This document shows, one piece after another, positions 35,545-41,828 of a stretch of 41,828 nucleotides of DNA (the stretch's first letter is position 1; every line of letters starts with the position of its first letter). Source of the DNA: Crenarchaeota archaeon 13_1_40CM_3_52_10 (lineage in GTDB: Archaea; Thermoproteota; Bathyarchaeia; 40CM-2-53-6); the NCBI GenBank assembly GCA_001918765.1, contig MNGO01000037.1:1-41828 (forward strand), in the 5' to 3' direction. The notes below the pieces were generated by a model. The model did not search any database and was not told the DNA's origin. It saw only the letters and a program-made list of their open reading frames with translations. The position numbers and the translations under genes were made by a program.

Positions 35545-35975
35545 ATGACCACCTCGGACAACCGAGCAAAGTTTGCTGCCTTCATCAACACGAAAGAGGT
35601 GGCAGGATGGCTTCTAGAGTTCAAGGTGGAAAGCACCAAAGCCACCTACTCGTCAGCCCTGTTTCGATACTGGAACGAGTCTCTCTGCAAGAAGTATCCT
35701 ACCCTATGGGACTGGATAGTGGAGGTAAAGGCTCAGCGAAAGTCAGATGACAATGATGACCCGGAAAGGCTGGGCCTTAGGCGTTCCCAACTTCATGAAG
35801 ACGCGAAAAGGGTTGAGCGATCGCCCCATGGCGACGGCCTTCCCAGGAGCTTCTCTGCTCCGCGGTAAAGTCGTTCCTTCGATCATGGGTGGATGAAGAC
35901 CTAGATTATGACCTCAAGATAACGTATACAGTAGAGGAACTTCGCGAGAAATGGAAAAATGCGGATATAAGATAA
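35545..35975 (+). pseudogene. Decayed tyrosine recombinase/integrase (N-terminal core-binding region only, two frameshifts)
   Basis: Frame 1 KFAAFINTKEVAGWLLEFKVESTKATYSSALFRYWNESLCKKYPTLWDWIVEVKAQRK; frame 2 RKGWALGVPNFMKTRKGLSDRPMATA; frame 0 RRPSQELLCSAVKSFLRSWVDEDLDYDLKITYTVEELREKWKNADIR*. Confidence 0.65.
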
Positions 35976-36124
35976 TCTGGCGACAAGACCGCAAGGCTCG
36001 TAAAGCCGCTTGGCAAAAATATTGACCGGGATCGAACCACTCATCAATTTCTAGTGGAACAACATGTTTTTCCGACCTTATGGCCGCACAATAGTCGAAG
36101 AATGGGCAAACCCGGTGGAGCGAT

Positions 36125-36832
36125 TTGCTTCGGGAAAAGCTTGGCAAGAAGAACGTTAGGCGGGCGATAATCATTGCTTGTCTTGCAGCAACAATTGGCC
36201 TAGTTGTCGGCGACGTTATCATCATCAACGGTCGAAATGCGACCCCTCCTACAACGCCGAAGCCGTACTTTCCCAAAGAATCACTAGAGGCGACGTACGA
36301 AGGATATGCGAATAACCTCTTCAAAGTCAGTCTTACCAATAACGGTACCGACGGTGTTACAGTCGAGCGCGGTGGCTGTTCTTCGGGATACTGCATCCTT
36401 CTCGGTCCAGCGGCGGTTAGCCCAAGGCAAAACGTAACGGTAGAGTTCAGCGGAGTGGAGCCTTCTGGCTCTACGACCTTCAGCGTCACTACATTCTGGG
36501 GTAACACCTTCCATTGGAACAGCTCAAGCCCAGGGTTCAACTCATATCTTGGACGTGAAACATTGATCCTGGACAGCTATGATGGGTACGTGCCGTCTAC
36601 CAACGTCTACGCTTACTGGCTGAACCTAACCAATACTGGCCCACAAAACGTGTACATAACGGGGGGCAGTTGCACTAACACGTCTTGCGCTGCGGCCAGT
36701 CCCGTGATAGTCAGTCCAAACGTTGTGACACCTGTAAGGTTCGCTAGCGTCAACTCTTGCCCGGGTTACATCACCCTAACAGCCACTACCGCCCTCGAAA
36801 ATATCTTCAACTTCTACGTGAAAGCTTGCTAG
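36125..36832 (+). CDS. Membrane-anchored extracellular protein with duplicated Cys-containing domain
   Basis: N-terminal TM AIIIACLAATIGLVVGDVIII; repeats LTNNGTDGVTVERGGCSSGYC... and LTNTGPQNVYITGGSCTNTSC.... Confidence 0.65.
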   Translation: MLREKLGKKNVRRAIIIACLAATIGLVVGDVIIINGRNATPPTTPKPYFPKESLEATYEGYANNLFKVSLTNNGTDGVTVERGGCSSGYCILLGPAAVSPRQNVTVEFSGVEPSGSTTFSVTTFWGNTFHWNSSSPGFNSYLGRETLILDSYDGYVPSTNVYAYWLNLTNTGPQNVYITGGSCTNTSCAAASPVIVSPNVVTPVRFASVNSCPGYITLTATTALENIFNFYVKAC

Positions 36833-36974
36833 GACAGCTTTGTCCGACGAGAAGTAAGGAGCAGCAGATGACCTTGGGTCCGACCTTGGGCTAACAGAAT
36901 CGTAAAATTAAACGTCAGAGTTCGGATACTATTCCCTCGTCGCTGCGTTCGTCCGGGCACTTTTCTTCCGTTTG

Positions 36975-38696
36975 TTACTTGAGCATCGGCATCTGTATCC
37001 CCTTTTCCCTCGCTATCTTCTTGGCCGTTGAATACCCTGCATCTGCATGTCTCACTATCCCGATTCCCGGATCGGTAGTCAACACCCGTTCGAGCTTATC
37101 GGAGGCCTCAGGCGTGCCATCTGCGACCAGACACATTCCGGCGTGAATGCTGTAGCCCATTCCAACACCTCCGCCTTGATGCACACTCACCCAAGTCGCG
37201 CCAGCCGCCGTGTTCAGAAGCGCGTTCAGGATAGGCCAATCAGCGATAGCATCACTACCGTCAAGCATTCCCTCGGTCTCTCTCCGCGGAGAGGCAACGC
37301 TTCCACAATCAAGATGATCCCTTCCAATCCAGATCGGACCCGCAAGCTCCCCATTCGCAACCATCTCGTTTATCAGCCCACCGAACTTCGCGCGCTCTCC
37401 GAATCCGAGCCAGGACACTCTAGCCGGCAAGCCCTGGAATTTCACTTCTTTCTGGGCTTTCCGAATCCACCGAGCCAAGCCCTTGTCGTGAGGAAAGGTA
37501 GAGAGGACTAGCTCATCGATCTTACGAATATCTTCCGGATCCCCGACTAGCGAAGTCCATCTGAACGGTCCTCTACCCTCACAGAACATTGGTCTAATGT
37601 AGCGCTGGACAAAACCCGGGAATTCAAACGCGTTCTTCAACCCCGCGTCGAGCGCCTGTTGCCGGATATTGTTTCCGTACTCGAATGCCACAGCTCCTCG
37701 TCGAGACATGGCGATCATAGTCTTCACATGCGTGAGAATACTTTGACTTGCCCTCGTCATGTAGTCCTTCGGATTGGACCGGCGAAGGGAATCAGCTTCT
37801 TCCTTTGAAAGGCCGGCTGGATAGTAGCCGTTCAGAGGATCATGAGCGGAGGTTTGGTCGGTCACAATGTCGGGGATTATGCGACGTCTCAGAAGTTCAG
37901 GGTGCACCTCGGCAGCGTTTCCAACCAGACCCACGCTGCAAGGAACTCGATCCAGCTTCGCCTGATGGACAATGTCCAGCGCCTCATCCAGGTCGCTGGC
38001 CATTCTCTGCAGATATCCATGACGGATTGTCTTCTCGATAGCCCTCTTGTCGATCTCTACTGCCAGAGCGACCCCATCATTCATGGTCACGGCCAAGGGC
38101 TGAGCACCGCCCATCTCGCCGAGCCCTGCTGTCAATACGAGTCTTCCCGCGAGCGTTCCGTCAAAGTGTTCCCTGGCGACCGCCGCGAGCGTTTCGTATG
38201 TGCCCTGGAGTATGCCCTGTGTTCCGATGTAAGCCCAGGACCCTGCTGTCATTTGTCCGTACATGATGAGCCCCTTCTGCTCAAGTTCGTAGAAATAGTC
38301 CCAAGTCGCCCACTTGGGAACGATCATACTGTTAACGATCAGGACTCTAGGGGCCAATCTGTGGGTCTTGAAAACCGCCACCGGCTTGCCGCTTTGAATG
38401 AGGAGTGTCTGATCTTCGCGGAGATTCTCTAGTGAATCAAGCGTTGCTCCAAGCGCGTCCCAAGACCTGGCCGCTCGTCCTGTCCCACCATACACGATCA
38501 AGTGATCCGGATCTTTTGCAACATCTCGATCCAAGACATTGTGAAGCATCCGGTACGCACCTTCTATCTGCCAGCTCTTGCAGTGTAACTCAGTCCCAGT
38601 AATTGCGGAGATCATCCTGCGGTGCGTCTGTGCCAAAGAAGCCCGAGGCTTACGCTTTTGAGTCAAGGTATCCTCTTCCCGTCCCGCACTACCCAT
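36975..38696 (-). CDS. hutU: Urocanate hydratase
   Basis: [126 protein letters not shown]. Confidence 0.96.
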   Translation of the reverse strand: MGSAGREEDTLTQKRKPRASLAQTHRRMISAITGTELHCKSWQIEGAYRMLHNVLDRDVAKDPDHLIVYGGTGRAARSWDALGATLDSLENLREDQTLLIQSGKPVAVFKTHRLAPRVLIVNSMIVPKWATWDYFYELEQKGLIMYGQMTAGSWAYIGTQGILQGTYETLAAVAREHFDGTLAGRLVLTAGLGEMGGAQPLAVTMNDGVALAVEIDKRAIEKTIRHGYLQRMASDLDEALDIVHQAKLDRVPCSVGLVGNAAEVHPELLRRRIIPDIVTDQTSAHDPLNGYYPAGLSKEEADSLRRSNPKDYMTRASQSILTHVKTMIAMSRRGAVAFEYGNNIRQQALDAGLKNAFEFPGFVQRYIRPMFCEGRGPFRWTSLVGDPEDIRKIDELVLSTFPHDKGLARWIRKAQKEVKFQGLPARVSWLGFGERAKFGGLINEMVANGELAGPIWIGRDHLDCGSVASPRRETEGMLDGSDAIADWPILNALLNTAAGATWVSVHQGGGVGMGYSIHAGMCLVADGTPEASDKLERVLTTDPGIGIVRHADAGYSTAKKIAREKGIQMPMLK

Positions 38697-39910
38697 TTGC
38701 CTGCGATAAGGACATTGTCAACGACTCGTTCACCATACGTGTATCCGATCCATCTGTGGTTCGGTGCTCGCAACGTCACAAGATCCGCTTGCTTGCCTCG
38801 TCGGAGGCTTCCGACCCTCTTCTCCAATCCCAGCGCTCGAGCCGCGTTGATCGTTATCCCTCGAATGATCTCAGAAGCGTTCATTCTCAACTCTCTGGAA
38901 GCAAGAGCCGCGACCGTTAACTGCCCCAGCATCCAATTGGACGGACTGAAATCTGTTCCCAAAGCAACTGGAAGGCCCATTGCCAGCATGCCCCGCGCAT
39001 CCGCACTCTCCCCTGTCAGAAGACTATGCGATGATGATGGTAGCAGCACCGGGATTACTTCCGTCTCAGTCATCTTTTCGAGCTGTCTCGCCGACGAGTG
39101 GACTAGATGATCCGCGGAGGTAGCGTGAAGTTTGTTTGCAACATCAGCTCCTCCACAATCCGTGAACTGGTCGGCGTGTATCTTGGGCTTAAGGCCAAGT
39201 CTCGCGGCTTTCCTCAGAATCCTTTCTGACTCGATCGAATCGAACACTCCTTGCTCACAGAACACATCGCAAAATTCTGCAAGTCCAGCTTGAGCAACCT
39301 TTGGCAGCATTTCGTCAACCACAATTGAAACATATTCTGGCGAGGGCTCTCCCGGCGGAACAGCGTGAGCCCCCATGAACGTAGGAACAATATTGCAAGG
39401 ATGGTCTTTCCCTAGACGTTGGACTGTCCTGAGAATCCTAAGCTCGTCATCTAGTCTTAGTCCGTACCCGCTCTTTATCTCCAGCGTGGTTGAACCAGAT
39501 TCAAGACACGTATCGAGTCTCTGTTTTCCGGATTCAAACAACGATTCCGGGCTGGCCTGGCGCGTACGGTTCACAGTCTCGATTATTCCTCCGCCCTTGC
39601 GAAGGATTTCCATGTAGGAGACGCCCGCTATCCTAAGCTGAAATTCGTCGTTACGATCGCCAGCGAAGACCAAATGCGTGTGTGGATCCACGAACCCAGG
39701 CAGAATGACTTCGTCCTCAGCATCTATTGTCCTTTTGGTCTGGAATTTTCGTTGAAGCAGGTCGGTCGACGCCGCCAAAACGATCTTGCCCTTGTCTATC
39801 GCGACACCTCCATTATCGACAATGCCAAGTCCGTTTTCACCGTCGGGAGAATCTAGGGTTATGGTTTCGTTAGAGTTCAGAACTAGTACGTCGACCCGTT
39901 TCTTGACCAT
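38663..39910 (-). CDS. hutI: Imidazolonepropionase
   Basis: [34 protein letters not shown]...[21 protein letters not shown]...[10 protein letters not shown]...[24 protein letters not shown]...[12 protein letters not shown]. Confidence 0.95.
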   Translation of the reverse strand: MVKKRVDVLVLNSNETITLDSPDGENGLGIVDNGGVAIDKGKIVLAASTDLLQRKFQTKRTIDAEDEVILPGFVDPHTHLVFAGDRNDEFQLRIAGVSYMEILRKGGGIIETVNRTRQASPESLFESGKQRLDTCLESGSTTLEIKSGYGLRLDDELRILRTVQRLGKDHPCNIVPTFMGAHAVPPGEPSPEYVSIVVDEMLPKVAQAGLAEFCDVFCEQGVFDSIESERILRKAARLGLKPKIHADQFTDCGGADVANKLHATSADHLVHSSARQLEKMTETEVIPVLLPSSSHSLLTGESADARGMLAMGLPVALGTDFSPSNWMLGQLTVAALASRELRMNASEIIRGITINAARALGLEKRVGSLRRGKQADLVTLRAPNHRWIGYTYGERVVDNVLIAGKWVVRDGKRIP

Positions 39911-39964
39911 GCGAGCTCCCCGTCTCGCGTATCGGATTGTTGATTAAAAATGGACTGTTCGCAT

Positions 39965-41056
39965 TTACAGCGTTATTCTTCCGTCAACCATTATCGTCTG
40001 CCCGTCAATCTCGACTGTCGGCTTCGTAATGGTTCCCGAGAAGGAGAAGCTGCTGTCGTTCTTTCCGCCGATGCCCTTGTTCGCTCCCACGCCAATCGTC
40101 ACCGTACCCAGCGAGAGTTCGTCAGTTGTATATCCGATCAGATCCATCTTGGGATTCAATCCTAGTGTAAACTGTGCTATCCTATCCCTGTCGCCCTGCG
40201 TCGCCTCGAAGACCTCTCGGAAAACCTCCTCGTATTTTTTGGCTTTGAATTCCTTGAGATGCCCCTTTTCAAAATCGAGTCTAAGCTCTTGAATCAGTCT
40301 TCCTTTCAATGCTCGAGGAACATCGAATACCACAGTCCCGCGGGCCGACTCTTCTAATGGCGCGACCTCGACCTTGCCTGAAGGCAGTTGAGTCGACACG
40401 AGTCCGTGCTCGATGTCGGCCTGATCCACAATTCCGTCTTGGACATGAACCGGTCGTTTTGTTATCTCGAATCTCAGGTCGGTGCCTCCTTTGGATGTGA
40501 TGTGCACTTTGGAGCCACGTTCTAGGCGAAGGGCGATTTTTCTTCCGAGCTCGGCGAGCTTTGGATAGTCGACCTTGATGGCTTCTTCAGTCGTTTTCAA
40601 CCAATGATCATAATCAAACCCGTATGCTTTAGCTCGTTGAGTTGTCACGTGACCTAGCAGGAGTTCGGCAGTTCGAACTTTCTTTTCAAAGGTCTTATCG
40701 AGAACAGGTTTGTCTCCTTCGAAGATGATTTCCAGTCTTGACGCAGGTACGTCCCGGAACTTTGTGGGATCTTCGGGACCCCCGAGCGCAATCCAGACGG
40801 TGACATTGTCGACCGCGCTGAGTATGTGTCTAGGGATCTTCCGCATGTACTGTTCTGGAATCTCGGCAAGCGTTCCCCACCAAAGCCGATCAGTGTTGAG
40901 TGTGATGAGGGGCTTGGCGCCGGTCCGATAGCATTCAAGCGCTATTTCGCTGGCTAAATCGATCGTGTGCTGCCAAGTCTCGATGAGGACCATGTCGTCT
41001 TCGTGTACCCTCAAACAAGTGTGAACGACACGTTTTGCAACGCTGTCCTCAAGCAA
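39965..41056 (-). CDS. M29-family (AmpS/PepS-like) metallo-aminopeptidase
   Basis: Family features: SKGGTDLRFEITKRPVHVQDGIVD, LPSGKVEVAPLEESARGTVVFDVP, IAQFTLGLNPKMDLIGYTTDELSLGTVTIGVGANKGIGGKNDSSFSFSGTITKPTVEIDG. Confidence 0.85.
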   Translation of the reverse strand: MLEDSVAKRVVHTCLRVHEDDMVLIETWQHTIDLASEIALECYRTGAKPLITLNTDRLWWGTLAEIPEQYMRKIPRHILSAVDNVTVWIALGGPEDPTKFRDVPASRLEIIFEGDKPVLDKTFEKKVRTAELLLGHVTTQRAKAYGFDYDHWLKTTEEAIKVDYPKLAELGRKIALRLERGSKVHITSKGGTDLRFEITKRPVHVQDGIVDQADIEHGLVSTQLPSGKVEVAPLEESARGTVVFDVPRALKGRLIQELRLDFEKGHLKEFKAKKYEEVFREVFEATQGDRDRIAQFTLGLNPKMDLIGYTTDELSLGTVTIGVGANKGIGGKNDSSFSFSGTITKPTVEIDGQTIMVDGRITL

Positions 41057-41118
41057 GAGAATTATCGGCTAGTCACTTGGAACCCATGCGTACATAAGCG
41101 TTCAATGGTCGCGTGGAG

Positions 41119-41148
41119 TCTCGTCACGAGAGAACCCTGTCAGACAGG
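41119..41148. promoter_or_regulatory. Two adjacent 13-bp palindromes upstream of the M29/hutI/hutU gene run
   Basis: TCTCGT-C-ACGAGA (41119-41131) and CCTGTC-A-GACAGG (41136-41148). Confidence 0.45.
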
Positions 41149-41172
41149 TTGCATGGGTGCTTGGTCCAATGG

Positions 41173-41616
41173 TCAGTCGGAGAGACCGAAGCCGATTACA
41201 ATAAGAGAATGAAAGCGGCGCGTCAGCTCGCTCACCTGGGGTTTATAGAAGACCGTCGGGGAGTCCCTTGTCCTTTGGAATTCTGTGAAGGTTCCAGCGT
41301 AATCGCCTAGGACTTTGGAAAACGCATATTCTTCGTACTCATCTCCCAACAACGCAAACGCGCCGGGTCCCAACTCCCTCCTCCTTAACAAGACGATTGG
41401 AAGCTTCACCCTATCACGCAACTCATCGGGCAACTCAGCACTCAGAGCCTCAATCTCACTCTTTTTCATAATCGCCTTATCTCCACCAACAGTAAGAGTA
41501 GACGGTTCCGTCTCAGTCAACAGGGTCCTGATTGTTTTCCGGTTCTTTGGAAGATGCGTGTTGAGCTTTCGCAATTCGTTCTGAAGCATAGCATCGAAGA
41601 GGCTGTCTCGATCCAC
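41173..41616 (-). CDS. UPF0216 (DUF61) family protein
   Basis: ELRKLNTHLPKNRKTIRTLLTETEPSTLTVGGDKAIMKKSEIEALSAELPDELRDRVKLPIVLLRRRELGPGAFALLGDEYEEYAFSKVLG; GTG start. Confidence 0.8.
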   Translation of the reverse strand: MDRDSLFDAMLQNELRKLNTHLPKNRKTIRTLLTETEPSTLTVGGDKAIMKKSEIEALSAELPDELRDRVKLPIVLLRRRELGPGAFALLGDEYEEYAFSKVLGDYAGTFTEFQRTRDSPTVFYKPQVSELTRRFHSLIVIGFGLSD

Positions 41617-41629
41617 GAGAGACGGCCGC

Positions 41630-41828
41630 CTATTTTCCGCCTCGAACCATGCAATGGTCCTTCTCGAAGGGGTCCAAGCGAACCATCTCTTCGATTACGT
41701 ATCCCCTCTTCTTCAAAACATCAGCTTCCTGTCGAAAAATGGCGTTTGGATCTCTAGTCACGTCAATGCTTCGCGCTTTGATTGCCATGAGGAACTCATT
41801 GCCTGGATCTAGAAACGTGTCAAGGTTT
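41630..41828 (-). CDS. flpA: Fibrillarin-like rRNA/tRNA 2'-O-methyltransferase, C-terminal part (truncated by window edge)
   Basis: Minus frame NLDTFLDPGNEFLMAIKARSIDVTRDPNAIFRQEADVLKKRGYVIEEMVRLDPFEKDHCMVRGGK*; LDPFEKDH is characteristic of fibrillarin. Confidence 0.9.
   Translation of the reverse strand, partial: NLDTFLDPGNEFLMAIKARSIDVTRDPNAIFRQEADVLKKRGYVIEEMVRLDPFEKDHCMVRGGK

Noticed and set aside
37842-38432. 196-aa plus ORF opposite hutU
   Set aside because: Antisense to strongly conserved urocanase.
1-41828. CRISPR arrays, rRNA, full tRNAs, intact IS elements
   Set aside because: No regularly spaced repeats, rRNA-like sequence, complete cloverleaf, or transposase ORF was seen.

Overview
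This 41.8 kb window is archaeal chromosome. Markers are aCPSF1/FttA-type KH/beta-CASP nuclease, FEN1, LSm, Rpo12, archaeal GlyRS, EndA, proteasome beta, Trm5, archaeal SepF and the C-terminus of fibrillarin. A TACK/Nitrososphaeria-like source is my guess from gene content only. Most of the window is ordinary housekeeping and metabolism: LarB/LarE, Hsp20, M24 peptidase, acyl-CoA dehydrogenase plus HMG-CoA-synthase/DUF35 fusion, ABC transporter, SAHH, and a HutH/HutU/HutI histidine-degradation cluster containing a CofE homologue. The most interesting items are mostly outside the supplied ORF track. (1) A pcm gene is intact except for a 21-nt in-frame insertion carrying a TGA and a hairpin, exactly at the conserved 'SAPH|MVAIM' junction. 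(2) The 1.2-2.6 kb 'intergenic' stretch holds sub-60-aa genes and relics: a 49-aa YHS-like protein, a BNR/Asp-box relic, a 54-aa winged-helix-like ORF and a 48-aa ORF. (3) A multiply frameshifted tyrosine-integrase relic lies inside the hut region, with a tRNA T-arm-like motif beside it. (4) Palindromic operators flank the TATA box of an ArsR-like regulator/hsp20 operon. (5) A 5'-truncated G1 (eqolisin-like) glutamic peptidase has both catalytic residues. (6) Two adjacent palindromes lie upstream of the M29 aminopeptidase/hut operon. I found no CRISPR array, rRNA, complete tRNA or clear intact mobile element. All calls are from reading the sequence; no database search was run.
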